Of a DNA stretch of 64,000 bases, positions 46,322 through 55,294 are shown one piece after another. The position numbers and the translations under genes are program-made. The number at the start of each line of letters is the position of its first letter. The stretch's first letter is position 1. The stretch is from Solirubrobacteraceae bacterium (GTDB taxonomy: Bacteria > Actinomycetota > Thermoleophilia > Solirubrobacterales > Solirubrobacteraceae), in the NCBI GenBank assembly GCA_017882405.1, contig JADGPO010000072.1:1-64000 (forward strand). The letters run 5' to 3'. Under the pieces are notes generated by a model. It did not search any database. It worked only from the letters and a program-made list of their open reading frames with translations, and had not been told where the DNA came from.

Positions 46322-47959
46322 TCAGAGCAGCTTCGCCAGGCGGACGTCGGCCGCTCGGGCGGGGTCCAGCAGCCCCTCGAGCGCCGCGTCGTATGACGGA
46401 TAAGCGAGGACCGAGCCGTCGTGGAGGACCATCAGGTAGCGATCCATCGTGCGCAGGAAGGTGCGGTCGTGGGAGACGGCGACGACGGTGCCCTGGAAGG
46501 CGTCGAGCGCTCGCTCGAGCGCCTCGGAGGAGTCGGTGTCCAGGTTGTCGGTCGGCTCGTCGAGCAGCAGCAGGTTGTGGCCCTCCAGCTCGAGCACGAG
46601 TACCTCGAGGCGAGCCTTCTCGCCGCCGCTGAGGACCTCGTAGCGCCGTCGCGCCGCCTCGGCGAGCCCGTAACGGGCGAGCGCCGCCATCGCCACCCGT
46701 AGCTCGCCGCGCAGTTCGGAGACGATGTCAAGCACGACGTTGCCGGCGAAGCCGGGGCGGGTCTGAAGCTGGGTGAAGAAGCCCGTCGACACCCGCGGGC
46801 CGACGCGCAGCTCGCCGTCGTGGCAGACCTCGGGGTCGCCGGCGAGCACCCGCAGGAGCGCGCTCTTACCCGACCCGTTGGGCCCGATCACCCCGACGCG
46901 CTCGCCGAAGTGGATCTCCTCGGAGAACGGCCAGACGAGGCCGTCGATGCCCAGCTCGCGCAGGTTGAGCACGATCCGCGCCGAATCGCCGCCGCGGATG
47001 TTGACGGTGATCGCGGTGTCGAGGACCGGCGACGGCGGAGGGCCGCCCGCCTTGAAGCGATTCCAGCGCGACTCCATCGCGTCGGCCCGCTTGGCCCAGT
47101 CGGGCGCGTAGCGGGCCCGCTCCTTGAACGTCTTCATCAGCCTGAACAGGCGCCGCTCCTCCTCGTGCCAGCGCCTGACGGCATCGCCCAGGCGGCGCTG
47201 GCGGTCCTCGCGCGCCTGCACGTAGGTGGCATACGAGCCGCCGTGCACCCATGCGCCGTTGCCCTCCAGCGTCACGATCGCCCCCACCGCGCCGGCCAGG
47301 ACCTCGCGATCGTGCGAGATCATCACGATCGTCTTCTTCGACTTGCGAATCCGCCGCTCGAGCGCAAGCTTGGCCGGCACGTCGAGGAAGTTGTCGGGCT
47401 CGTCGAGCAGCAGCACGTCGGCGTCGGAGCCGAACAGCACGTCGAGCACCAGCTGCTTGCGCTCGCCGCCGGAGAGGGTCTGCGCCGGGCGCTCGGCGAG
47501 GTCGGCAAATGGGCAGCGGACGATGCGACGGCAGCTCGCGTCCCACTGGCCCTCCAGCTCATAGCCCCCCAGGGCCGACCAGTCGGCGATCGCCACGCCC
47601 AGCCCCATGCCCGCGTCGGGATCGCCGGCGGCGAGCTCGCGCTCCAGAGCGAGGAGGCTCTCGCCGGCCGAGCGGACGGCCCGCGGCGCCAGCGACAACA
47701 GCAGCTCCCGGACCGTCCACTCGCCGTCGCCCACCCCCACGTCCTGGGCCATGTAGCCGACCCGGCCGCCGTGCGAGGCCTCGCCCTCGTCGGCCGGCAG
47801 CAGTCCGACGAGGATCTTGAGCAGCGTGCTCTTGCCCACGCCGTTGGTGCCCACCAGCCCGACGTGCTGGCCGGGCGAGATGCGGAAGGAGACGTCGGAG
47901 AACAGCAGGTCGCCACCCGGATGGGCGTAGGCCAGCCCGGCGACCGCCACGTGTGCCAT
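46322..47959 (-). CDS. ABC-F family ATPase
   Basis: A 545-residue soluble protein with two ATPase domains. Domain 1: VGTNGVGKSTLLK, signature TLSGGERKQLVL, LLLDEPDNFLDVPAK. Domain 2: IGPNGSGKSALLRVLAG, VLSGGEKARLEVL, LLLDEPTDNLDTDS. Between them lies a charged linker (VRRWHEEERRLFRLMKTFKE) that in ABC-F proteins reaches into the ribosome. No membrane helices. Members rescue stalled or drug-bound ribosomes; which subgroup this belongs to cannot be settled by eye. Confidence 0.93.
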   Translation of the reverse strand: MAHVAVAGLAYAHPGGDLLFSDVSFRISPGQHVGLVGTNGVGKSTLLKILVGLLPADEGEASHGGRVGYMAQDVGVGDGEWTVRELLLSLAPRAVRSAGESLLALERELAAGDPDAGMGLGVAIADWSALGGYELEGQWDASCRRIVRCPFADLAERPAQTLSGGERKQLVLDVLFGSDADVLLLDEPDNFLDVPAKLALERRIRKSKKTIVMISHDREVLAGAVGAIVTLEGNGAWVHGGSYATYVQAREDRQRRLGDAVRRWHEEERRLFRLMKTFKERARYAPDWAKRADAMESRWNRFKAGGPPPSPVLDTAITVNIRGGDSARIVLNLRELGIDGLVWPFSEEIHFGERVGVIGPNGSGKSALLRVLAGDPEVCHDGELRVGPRVSTGFFTQLQTRPGFAGNVVLDIVSELRGELRVAMAALARYGLAEAARRRYEVLSGGEKARLEVLVLELEGHNLLLLDEPTDNLDTDSSEALERALDAFQGTVVAVSHDRTFLRTMDRYLMVLHDGSVLAYPSYDAALEGLLDPARAADVRLAKLL

Positions 47960-48059
47960 GCCGTGATGTTCCCAGGCTTCGCGCGGCCCACCGTCGTTTG
48001 ACGCTATCTGACGCTGCGCCTCACCAGCGATCGGCTGACGAGGGCGCGGAGGAACTGCG

Positions 48060-48704
48060 TCAGACGCTCATCCAGCGGCGCCCGTAGATCGCGCCCGCGA
48101 ACAGCTGGGTGAGCGGGGCGACCAGGTCACTCTCGCCGGTGAGCGACGGGTGCTCGGCCGTCATCGCAATGTGGAAGGAGCGCTCGGCGCTCCACACCAG
48201 CGAGGCCGCCAGCGCCTCGGCATCGGCGCCCGGCGGAGCCAGGCCGGCGGCTCGGTCCTCGACGATCACGCGGGCCAGCCGAGCGGTCAGGTCGCCGTGC
48301 ATGCGCAGCCACAGGCGCTGCAGCTCGGGCACCGACGGCCACTCCTCGGTCGCCGCCACCATCAGCGGCGCGTAGCGCGCACACACGTGCACAAGCCGCG
48401 CCAGCCCGTCGGCAAGCGCCTCGTCGGGCGAGCGCTCGCCGCGCTCGAACATCGGCTCGATCTCGTCGTGGACCTCGGCGCTGATTCCACGCACGAGCTT
48501 GATCAGGACATCCTCCTTGGAGGAGAAGTGCTCGTAGAAGCTCGTCCGTCCGACGCCCGCCGCCTTGAGGATCTGGGCCACGCTGAGCTCGGCCAGCGAC
48601 GTGGTCTCCAGCAGCTCGGTGGTCGCGGCCAGCACGGCCGCGTAGGTCCGGGGGCGGCGACCGCGACGGCGCGGACGCCGGGGGATGGCCTTGGGGGCGG
48701 GCAT
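48060..48704 (-). CDS. TetR/AcrR-family regulator
   Basis: A 214-residue regulator. The basic start RRPRRRGRRP is followed by the helix-turn-helix LAELSVAQILKAAGVGRTSF, YEHFSSKEDVLI. The ligand domain contains LMVAATEEWPSVPELQRLW and a C-terminus PLTQLFAGAIYGRRW. Start at ATG 48704. It closely resembles the TetR protein at 50094-50696 in both halves (EEWPxxxxLxxLW, APPGADAxALAAxLxW), so the two are paralogues bracketing the acyl-CoA dehydrogenase and a synthetase remnant. Confidence 0.9.
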   Translation of the reverse strand: MPAPKAIPRRPRRRGRRPRTYAAVLAATTELLETTSLAELSVAQILKAAGVGRTSFYEHFSSKEDVLIKLVRGISAEVHDEIEPMFERGERSPDEALADGLARLVHVCARYAPLMVAATEEWPSVPELQRLWLRMHGDLTARLARVIVEDRAAGLAPPGADAEALAASLVWSAERSFHIAMTAEHPSLTGESDLVAPLTQLFAGAIYGRRWMSV

Positions 48705-48778
48705 TGATCGCGAGCGAGTGTACAGCGTGTTCACTATTGCCCATGTGAGACGGTACGGGTCGCGGAGGTGGCCGTGTT

Positions 48779-48883
48779 CCGGCCGGCTACAAGCTCCCGC
48801 GCCGGGTGCACCACGTAGCCGAGATGCCCAAGACGGCGACCGGCAAGATCTCCAAGAAGGACCTCCGCGAGCAGTACGGCTGA
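48779..48883 (+). pseudogene. C-terminal fragment of an acyl-CoA synthetase
   Basis: Thirty-four codons read PAGYKLPRRVHHVAEMPKTA, TGKISKKDLREQYG and TGA. This is the A10 region of adenylate-forming enzymes (GYKxPRxVxxVxExPKTATGKI, catalytic Lys). No start codon or upstream domain exists; before ~48770 the sequence belongs to the TetR promoter region. A second fatty-acid activation gene was lost here. Confidence 0.65.
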
Positions 48884-48901
48884 GAGCAAGCGGGCGGGGG
48901 C

Positions 48902-50050
48902 CTAGACGCCGAGCGAGCGGCCGACGATCTCCTTCATGATCTCGGTCGTCCCGCCGTAGATGCGGGTGACCCGCGCGTCCACGAAGGCGCGCGCGATCGG
49001 GTACTCGAGCATGTAGCCATAGCCGCCGTGCAGCTGCACGCAGCGGTCGATCACCCGCCCTTGCAGCTCGGTTGACCACCACTTGGCCATCGCGGCGTCC
49101 TCGGGCGTCAGCTCGCCGTCGTTCAAGGCGAGCACCGCCTTGTCGACGAAGGCGGTCGCCAGCTCCACCTCGGTGGCCATCTCGGCGAGCGCGAAGCGCG
49201 AGTTCTGAAACGAGCCGATCGGCTGGCCGAAGGCGGTGCGCTCCTTGACGTACTGAAGCGTCCACCGCAGCGCTCCCCGGGCCGCCGCCACCCCGGCGAT
49301 GGCGATACTCAGGCGCTCCTGGGCGAGGTTGGAGGTCATGTAGCGGAACCCCTGTCCCTCCTCGCCGAGGCGGTTCTCGACGGGCACCCGCACGTCGTTG
49401 AAGAACAGCTCGGCGGTGTCCTGCGCGTGCATCCCGACCTTGTCGAGATTGCGCCCGCGCTCGAACCCCTCCATCCCCCGCTCGATGATCACCAGCGAGA
49501 TCCCCTTGTGGCGCTGCGACGGGTCGGTCTTGACCGCGCAGATCACCAGATCGGAGTTGATCCCGTTGGTAATGAACGTCTTGGAGCCGTTGACCACGTA
49601 GGTGTCGCCGTCACGCCGTGCGCTGGTCCGCAGGCCCGCCAGGTCGGAGCCGATCTCCGGCTCGGTCATCCCCAGCGCCGTGATCAGGCTGCCGTCGGCG
49701 ATGCCCGGCAGCCAGCGCTCGCGCTGCTCGTCGTTGGCGAAGGCCAGGAAGTAGGGCAGGCAGATGTCGTTGTGCAACGTCACCCCCAGGCCGCTGCCGG
49801 CCACCCCCGCCAGCGAGACCTCCTCGGACACGATCTGGTTGAAGCGGAAGTCGTCGACGCCGGCGCCGCCGTAATCCTCGGGCACCTGCATCGCCAGCAG
49901 GCCCTTCTCGGCCGCGGCGGCGAACAGCTCACGGGGGACGATCCTGTCGCCCTCCCACTGCTCGTGGTGAGGAACGATCTCCTCGGCGACGAAGCGATGG
50001 ACCGATTCGCGGTAGTCGACGTGCTCGGGCTCGAAGAGGCTGCGTCTCAT
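48902..50050 (-). CDS. acyl-CoA dehydrogenase
   Basis: A 382-residue FAD enzyme for the first step of beta-oxidation. MTEPEIGSDLAGLRTSARRD (flavin-binding), VNGSKTFITNGINSDLVI, RTAFGQPIGSFQNSRFALAE, QLHGGYGYMLEYPIARAFVD and the catalytic glutamate in RIYGGTTEIMKEIVGRSLG. Full length. Its start at 50050 is divergent from a TetR gene at 50094, with 43 bases containing the quasi-palindrome around GACGTGCATGCTGTC, a likely operator. It supplies enoyl-CoA to FadB. Confidence 0.94.
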   Translation of the reverse strand: MRRSLFEPEHVDYRESVHRFVAEEIVPHHEQWEGDRIVPRELFAAAAEKGLLAMQVPEDYGGAGVDDFRFNQIVSEEVSLAGVAGSGLGVTLHNDICLPYFLAFANDEQRERWLPGIADGSLITALGMTEPEIGSDLAGLRTSARRDGDTYVVNGSKTFITNGINSDLVICAVKTDPSQRHKGISLVIIERGMEGFERGRNLDKVGMHAQDTAELFFNDVRVPVENRLGEEGQGFRYMTSNLAQERLSIAIAGVAAARGALRWTLQYVKERTAFGQPIGSFQNSRFALAEMATEVELATAFVDKAVLALNDGELTPEDAAMAKWWSTELQGRVIDRCVQLHGGYGYMLEYPIARAFVDARVTRIYGGTTEIMKEIVGRSLGV

Positions 50051-50093
50051 GCGACGTGCATGCTGTCAGACGGCGGCCACTAGCCTGACCGCT

Positions 50094-50696
50094 GTGCCCT
50101 CCCCCAGCACCCAGGACTCGATCCTCGCCGCCACCGAGCTGCTGTTGCGCGAGCGACGGCTCAGCGAGCTGAACGTCGGCGACATCATCGCCGCGGCGGG
50201 CATCTCGCGGACCAGCTTCTATGCCTACTTCGGGTCAAAGACGGCGGTCGTGGCCGAGTGCCTGCGCCGCGTGACCGGCCAGGTGGTGGTGGCCGTCGAG
50301 CCGTTCCTCACCGACTCCGAGGCCGATCCCGAAGCGGCGATCCGGGCCAGCCTCGAGCGCTGGGTGGAGGTCTGCACCGTGCACGGCGCGCTGATGCGCA
50401 CCGTCAGCGAGGAGTGGCCGCACGACGAGCAGCTGCGGGCGCTGTGGTCCGAGATCCTCGCCGGGTTCGCCGTCGGCACCGCCCAGGTGATCCGCTCCGC
50501 CCGGGCCCGGGGGCAGGCACCGCCGGGCGCCGATGCGGACGCCCTGGCGGCCTGCCTGATGTGGGGCTACGAGCGGGTGCTACACGTCGCGCTGGTCGGC
50601 GAGGCCCGGGGACTGCCGAGCCCGGCGCAGATCGTCGAGCCGCTCGCCCAGCTGATGGTCGGCAGCGTCTTCGGACGCCCGATCGCCGCTATTTGA
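50094..50696 (+). CDS. TetR/AcrR-family regulator, paralogue of the 48-kb regulator
   Basis: A 200-residue regulator. Helix-turn-helix LSELNVGDIIAAAGISRTSF, YAYFGSKTAVV; ligand domain with LMRTVSEEWPHDEQLRALW and APPGADADALAACLMWGYER; C-terminus PLAQLMVGSVFGRPI. GTG 50094 is preferred over an ATG at 50049, which would overlap the acyl-CoA dehydrogenase start. Divergent from the dehydrogenase, so it is likely its repressor, with an acyl-CoA as a plausible ligand. Ends four bases into the convergent secreted repeat gene. Confidence 0.88.
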   Translation: MPSPSTQDSILAATELLLRERRLSELNVGDIIAAAGISRTSFYAYFGSKTAVVAECLRRVTGQVVVAVEPFLTDSEADPEAAIRASLERWVEVCTVHGALMRTVSEEWPHDEQLRALWSEILAGFAVGTAQVIRSARARGQAPPGADADALAACLMWGYERVLHVALVGEARGLPSPAQIVEPLAQLMVGSVFGRPIAAI

Positions 50697-51177
50697 CGGT
50701 TTTACCGGAGCCGTTGACGGCCATCCACGTGCCGCCGAACTGGTTGGCGCCCACGTAGTCGGTCTCGGCGGCGCTCGAGTCGGCCACGTAGGTATAGAGG
50801 GGGTGACCGTTGTAGGTGACCTGGTGCGAGCCGCCCGGCAACTTGACCGTCGAGAGCATCGAGCCCTTCACTCCCGGGCCGGCGTGGGGCTTGCCCTGGC
50901 TGGTGAGCGCTAGCCATGTGCTGGTGCAGCCCGAGATGGTCACGCAGCGGTCCTTGTTACGGCCGTCCCTGGTGAACGCGTACAGGGTGCGGCCGCGCCC
51001 GTTGACGAGGATCATGCCGAGGCTGGACTTGTGCAGGGAGATACGGGCCCGCCCACGGCCGGCGGCGGCCGCGTGCGCGGGCCCCGCGGCTGCGGAGGCG
51101 AGCGGCACGGCCAGCGCGCCCAGGGCGGCCAGCGTGGCGGTGAGGCCGGCGAGGCGGCGAATCGGCGTGTGTGGCAT
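50689..51177 (-). CDS. secreted repeat protein of unknown function (COG4315/Lipoprotein_15 type)
   Basis: A 162-residue exported protein. Signal peptide ~1-38 (GLTATLAALGALAVPLASAA). Two repeats follow: SLGMILVNGRGRTLYAFTRD, CVTISGCTSTWLAL, then QVTYNGHPLYTYVADSSAAE, FGGTWMAVNGSG. This is the G-x-x-L-V-d-x-x-G-x-T-L-Y pattern of the family. Divergent, by 90 bases, from an ECF sigma/anti-sigma pair, which may control it. Confidence 0.85.
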   Translation of the reverse strand: MPHTPIRRLAGLTATLAALGALAVPLASAAAGPAHAAAAGRGRARISLHKSSLGMILVNGRGRTLYAFTRDGRNKDRCVTISGCTSTWLALTSQGKPHAGPGVKGSMLSTVKLPGGSHQVTYNGHPLYTYVADSSAAETDYVGANQFGGTWMAVNGSGKTVK

Positions 51178-51266
51178 GAGGTCTCCTTGGTGTCACTGAG
51201 GGTCGTCACGGCTCAAGACGCCCCGAGCGCTGTTTCCTTCCCGCTGCGCGCGTAGCATCTGTAACG

Positions 51267-51800
51267 GTGCGCCGCCTGGATCCGAAGTCGCTCGGTCAGC
51301 ACCTGGACGTGCTGTATCGCGCTGCGTGGGCGCTTTGCGGCTCCCGCGAGGATGCCGAGGACCTCGTCCAGGAGACCTATGCGCGCGTGCTCGCGCGGCC
51401 CCGGGTGATCCGCGAGGACGAGCGCGCCTACCTGATGCGGACGATGCGCAACACGTTCTACTCGCGGCTGCGGACGGCCTCGCGCCGGCCCCAGGAGACG
51501 GCCACGCTGGAGGACGTGGTGCCGGTCGACCCGCGTGCGAGCCAGCGTCCTGACCGCGCGGCGGAGTTCGGCGAGATCATGGAGGCGATCGCCGCGCTGC
51601 CCGAGGACTTCCGGCTGGCGATCGTCGCGGTGGACGTGCTGGGGCTGTCCTATGGTGAGGCCGCGAAGGTGCTGGACACGCGCGAGGCGACGATCACCAC
51701 GCGCCTCTACCGCGCACGCCAGCGGATCGCGAAGCAGTTCGACGACTCCAGGGAAGGATCTGACCCAAACCGGAGTCTGTCTGTGAAGGAGAACCTATGA
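51267..51800 (+). CDS. ECF-type RNA polymerase sigma factor
   Basis: A 177-residue sigma factor. Region 2: LYRAAWALCGSREDAEDLVQ, ETYARVLARPRV, YLMRTMRNTFYSRLR. Region 4: IAALPEDFRLAIVAVDVLGL, SYGEAAKVLDTREATITTRL, YRARQRI. GTG start at 51267. Its stop overlaps the next start as ATGA, so sigma and anti-sigma are made together. Confidence 0.92.
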   Translation: MRRLDPKSLGQHLDVLYRAAWALCGSREDAEDLVQETYARVLARPRVIREDERAYLMRTMRNTFYSRLRTASRRPQETATLEDVVPVDPRASQRPDRAAEFGEIMEAIAALPEDFRLAIVAVDVLGLSYGEAAKVLDTREATITTRLYRARQRIAKQFDDSREGSDPNRSLSVKENL

Positions 51801-52579
51801 CAGACGAAACGCAGTTGCCCGAAGCCGAGCTGGCGGCGCTAGCCGACGGCTCGCTGCCTGCCGAGAGGCGGGCGCGGCTGCGTGCCTGGATCGACACCGC
51901 GCCGGAGCTGGCGGCGGCGCTCACCGAGCAGGAACGAGCCGTGACGATGCTGCGCGCGCTGGACGAGCCCGCCCCGGCCGCGCTGCACGCCCGCGTGCGC
52001 GAGATGACCGACGGGGCGGCGACTCCGCTCCGGGCACCGCGCTGGCGCCGCTCGCTGTTCGTGCCGGCGGCGACGGCGCTGGCCGTCGCCGTGGCCGCCC
52101 TCGTGGTGCTGCTCGGGGGCAGCGGCGGCGCGTCGGCCCCGACGGTCCCGCAGACCGCGCACCTGGCGCTGGCCGCCGCCACCTCGACGGCGCCGGCCGA
52201 GGACGCCGCGCACCGCGACCTGCTGCGTCTGCGCGTCGGCGGGATCGCCTTCCCGTACTACGGGCGCACCGCCGGCTGGGAGGCCACCGGAGCGCGAACC
52301 GACACGCTCGGCGGACGTCGCGTGGTCACCGTCTTCTACACCGCCCACGGCCACCGGGTCGGCTACGCGATCGTCGGCGGCGCGCCGCTGGCGGCGGGCG
52401 GGGGCAAGCTCGTGACCGAGGGCGGCGTGAGCTACTGGCTGCAGCGCACGCGCGGCGCGGAGCTGATCACCTGGCGCCAGGCGGGGCACACCTGCGTGAT
52501 CGCCGGGCGCAAGGTCGGCACGGGCACGCTGCTGGAACTGGCCGCCGCGGAGGAGATCCAGGCGGCCCGGGCCGCCTAG
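51797..52579 (+). CDS. transmembrane anti-sigma factor
   Basis: A 260-residue protein. The cytoplasmic N-terminus (~1-80; LPEAELAALADGSLPAERRA, LRALDEPAPAALHARVRE) resembles anti-sigma domains but lacks the zinc HxxxCxxC. One membrane helix (~92-113, LFVPAATALAVAVAALVVLL) is followed by an extracellular domain of ~145 residues ending GTLLELAAAEEI. Coupled to the sigma gene by ATGA. It probably holds the sigma factor at the membrane until an outside signal arrives. Confidence 0.85.
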   Translation: MTDETQLPEAELAALADGSLPAERRARLRAWIDTAPELAAALTEQERAVTMLRALDEPAPAALHARVREMTDGAATPLRAPRWRRSLFVPAATALAVAVAALVVLLGGSGGASAPTVPQTAHLALAAATSTAPAEDAAHRDLLRLRVGGIAFPYYGRTAGWEATGARTDTLGGRRVVTVFYTAHGHRVGYAIVGGAPLAAGGGKLVTEGGVSYWLQRTRGAELITWRQAGHTCVIAGRKVGTGTLLELAAAEEIQAARAA

Positions 52580-53646
52580 CTCAGCGCCGAGCGCAGGTCC
52601 TGCACCAGATCCTGCGGGTCCTCGACGCCGCAGCTCAGGCGCACCAGGTCGGCGGGCACGGCCGCCGCCGAGCCCTCCACCGACTGGTGGGTCATGGCCT
52701 GCGGCACCTCGATCAGCGACTCCACCCCGCCCAGCGACTCGGCCAGCGTGAACAGCCGGGTGCGAGCGGCGACGCCCGTGGCGTCCGGATGGCGGAAGCT
52801 CACCATGCCGCTGAAGCCCGGCCAGCGCACGTCCTGCACGCCGGGCGCGGCCCGCAGCATCTCCACCACCGCCGCAGCGCTGCGGGCGTGGGCCTCCATC
52901 CGCAGGTGCAGGGTGCGCAGTCCGCGGTGCACGAGGAAGCAGTCCATCGGCCCGGGAACGGCGCCGACGGCGTTCTGCACGAACCGCAGCCGTGCGTACC
53001 ACTCTGGGTCGCGGGTCACCACCACCCCGCCGACGATGTCGGAGTGCCCGCCCAGGTACTTGGTGGTGGAGTGCACGACGAAGTCGGCGCCCAGCTCCAG
53101 CGGGCGCTGGTTGGCGGGCGTGGCGAACGTGTTGTCGACGGCCACCAGCGCGTCGCCGCGCCGCGCCACGACGCCCTTGATGTCGATCACGTTGAGCAGC
53201 GGGTTGGTGGGCGTCTCCACCCAGATCAGCCGCGTGTCATCGCGCACCGCGCGGCTGACCGCATCGAGCTCGGTCTGCCCCACCAGGTCATAGGCCAGCC
53301 CCCAGCGGCTGAAGACCTTGTCGACCAGCCGGTAGGTGCCGCCATACAGGTCGTCGGGAAGCACGATGTGCGCTCCCGCCTCGCACACCACCGTGATCAG
53401 CGCGTGCTCGGCCGCCAGCCCGGAGGAGAAGGCGACCGCCTGCCCGCCCTCCAATTCCCCCAGCGCCTGCTCGAGCGCCGCGCGAGTGGGGTTGGCCGAG
53501 CGGGAGTAGTCGTAGTCCTCGACAAAGTCTCCGGGGGCGCGCTGGACATAGGTGGAGGTCTGGTGGATGGCGGGGATCACCGAGCCGAACGAAGGATCGG
53601 GGGTGAGGCCGGCGTGGACCGCCCGCGTGGCGAAGCGGTCGCTCAT
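52576..53646 (-). CDS. metB: cystathionine gamma-synthase / gamma-lyase
   Basis: A 356-residue PLP enzyme of the transsulfuration family. FATRAVHAGLTPDPSFGSVI, PAIHQTSTYVQ, YDYSRSANPTRAALEQAL, VAFSSGLAAEHALITV, WVETPTNPLLNVIDIKGV, VDNTFATPANQRPLELGADF and Schiff-base lysine in VVHSTTKYLGGHSDIVGGVV. By-eye motifs do not separate synthase from lyase. Pairing with cystathionine beta-synthase argues for the lyase role, cystathionine to cysteine. Start overlaps the upstream stop (ATGA). Confidence 0.9.
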   Translation of the reverse strand: MSDRFATRAVHAGLTPDPSFGSVIPAIHQTSTYVQRAPGDFVEDYDYSRSANPTRAALEQALGELEGGQAVAFSSGLAAEHALITVVCEAGAHIVLPDDLYGGTYRLVDKVFSRWGLAYDLVGQTELDAVSRAVRDDTRLIWVETPTNPLLNVIDIKGVVARRGDALVAVDNTFATPANQRPLELGADFVVHSTTKYLGGHSDIVGGVVVTRDPEWYARLRFVQNAVGAVPGPMDCFLVHRGLRTLHLRMEAHARSAAAVVEMLRAAPGVQDVRWPGFSGMVSFRHPDATGVAARTRLFTLAESLGGVESLIEVPQAMTHQSVEGSAAAVPADLVRLSCGVEDPQDLVQDLRSALS

Positions 53647-55019
53647 CCGGCCAGTGCCTCCAGCAGGTCGGTGCGCGTGACCAGCCCCTCGGCCCGGCCG
53701 TCGCGGGTGACCATCAGCGCCTGCTGATCGCCCGACAGCAGCTCGACCGCCTCGCGCACCGGGTCCTCGGTGGAGACGGCCGAGAACGGCGGCTCCATCA
53801 CGTGCACGATCTCGGCGTCCAGCAGCGCTGGGTCTTCGGCGGCGCGCCGCAGCAGGCCCCGCTCCCCGATCGCCCCGACGATCGTGGCCGGGTCGTGGGC
53901 GGAGACCACGGGCAGCTGCGAGACGCGATGCTCGTGCAGCAGCGCCACCGCCTCGCGCACGCGGAAGTGGGGCTGCACGGTGACCAGCGACGGCAGCTCG
54001 CCGGCGGCGCGCTTGCGGCTCAGGACGTCGCCGACGGTCAGGTCGGGGTCGCGCGGCAAAAAGCCGTACTGGCGCATCCAGGCGTCGGAGTACACCTTCG
54101 ACAGATAGGACCGCCCGCCGTCGGGGATCACCACGACGATCATCGCGTTCGGGTCGTCGACCTCGGCGGCGACCTGCAGCGCCGCGTGCAGCGCCAGCCC
54201 ACCCGAGCCGCCGGCGAGGATGCCCTCGGCGTGCGCGAGCCGCCGCGTGGTCAGAAACGCATCGCGGTCTGAGACCATCACCCAGCGGTCGATCACCGCC
54301 GGGTCGAACGTCTCGGGCCAGAAGTCCTCGCCCACGCCCTCCACCAGGTATGGGCGCACGTTCTCGGCGCCGCCCGAGTAGATCGAGCCCTCGGGGTCCG
54401 CGCCCACCGAGACCAGATCGGGACGGCGCTCGCGCAGGTACCGGACCGTCCCGGTGACCGTGCCGCCGGTCCCCACGCCGGCCACCAGATGGGTGATCCG
54501 GCCATCCGTCTGCTCCCAGATCTCCGGGCCGGTCGAGTCGTAGTGGGCCTGCGGGTTGGCCTGGTTGCGGTATTGGTTGGGCTGAAAGGCGCCGGGGATC
54601 TCGGCGGTCAGCCGGTCGGCCACGCGGTAATAGGAGCGGGGGGACTCGGGCGGCACGTCGCTGGGCGCCAGCACCACCTCGGCTCCGTAGGCGCGCAGCA
54701 GGTCGATCTTCTCGCGGCTCATCTTGTCGGGCATCACCGCCACGACCCGGTAGCCCTTCAGCCGCGCCGCGATCGCCAGCCCGGTGCCCGTGTTGCCCGA
54801 GGTCGGCTCCACGATCGTGCCCCCGGGCCGCAGGTTCCCACTGCGCTCCGCGGCCTCGATCAGGGCGACGGCCACGCGGTCCTTGATCGACCCGCCGGGG
54901 TTGAACACCTCCAGCTTGGCGATCAGCTGGGGCTTCAGGCCGGCGCCGATGCGCGAAAGCCGGACCAGCGGGGTGTCGCCGATCGTGTCCAGGATCGAGT
55001 CTGCGATCTGCGCGGTCAC
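53643..55019 (-). CDS. cbs: cystathionine beta-synthase with C-terminal CBS pair
   Basis: A 458-residue PLP enzyme joining serine and homocysteine. ILDTIGDTPLVRLSRIG, lysine in FNPGGSIKDRVAVALIEAA, EPTSGNTGTGLAIAARLKGY, GVGTGGTVTGTVRYLRE and LAGGSGGLALHAAL. Residues ~335-458 are two CBS domains (HFRVREAVALLHEHRVSQLP; EDPVREAVELLSGDQQALMV), a possible adenosyl-ligand site. GTG 55019 is chosen since homology starts directly; no closer Shine-Dalgarno was found. Operon with metB. Confidence 0.92.
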   Translation of the reverse strand: MTAQIADSILDTIGDTPLVRLSRIGAGLKPQLIAKLEVFNPGGSIKDRVAVALIEAAERSGNLRPGGTIVEPTSGNTGTGLAIAARLKGYRVVAVMPDKMSREKIDLLRAYGAEVVLAPSDVPPESPRSYYRVADRLTAEIPGAFQPNQYRNQANPQAHYDSTGPEIWEQTDGRITHLVAGVGTGGTVTGTVRYLRERRPDLVSVGADPEGSIYSGGAENVRPYLVEGVGEDFWPETFDPAVIDRWVMVSDRDAFLTTRRLAHAEGILAGGSGGLALHAALQVAAEVDDPNAMIVVVIPDGGRSYLSKVYSDAWMRQYGFLPRDPDLTVGDVLSRKRAAGELPSLVTVQPHFRVREAVALLHEHRVSQLPVVSAHDPATIVGAIGERGLLRRAAEDPALLDAEIVHVMEPPFSAVSTEDPVREAVELLSGDQQALMVTRDGRAEGLVTRTDLLEALAG

Positions 55020-55294
55020 GTCAGGGATTGTGATGCCTCCGCGGCGAAGTGGCGCATCACGTCCGCGCTCGCCGACGTCCTTCCCGCCCAGACGACGCTC
55101 GCGGTGGCGGTCCACGATGCCGGGACCGGCCAGGCCTGGCAGTCCCCCGAGCCGGCCGGCTCCTCCGCCGTCGCCACGGCGGCGCTCGCCCCGGCGGGCA
55201 CCACACCGGCGGAGACGAACGGCATGAGCAGGTACGGGCTGCTGCACATCCGGTGACGAAGCGGGTGCTGATCGCAGTCCGTATGTTGTGGGTG

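Noticed and set aside
54489..55256. Plus-strand frame over the cystathionine beta-synthase start, ending ETNGMSRYGLLHIR
   Set aside because: Mostly antisense to cbs. The last ~60 codons look protein-like but have no start or family, so I could not support a gene.
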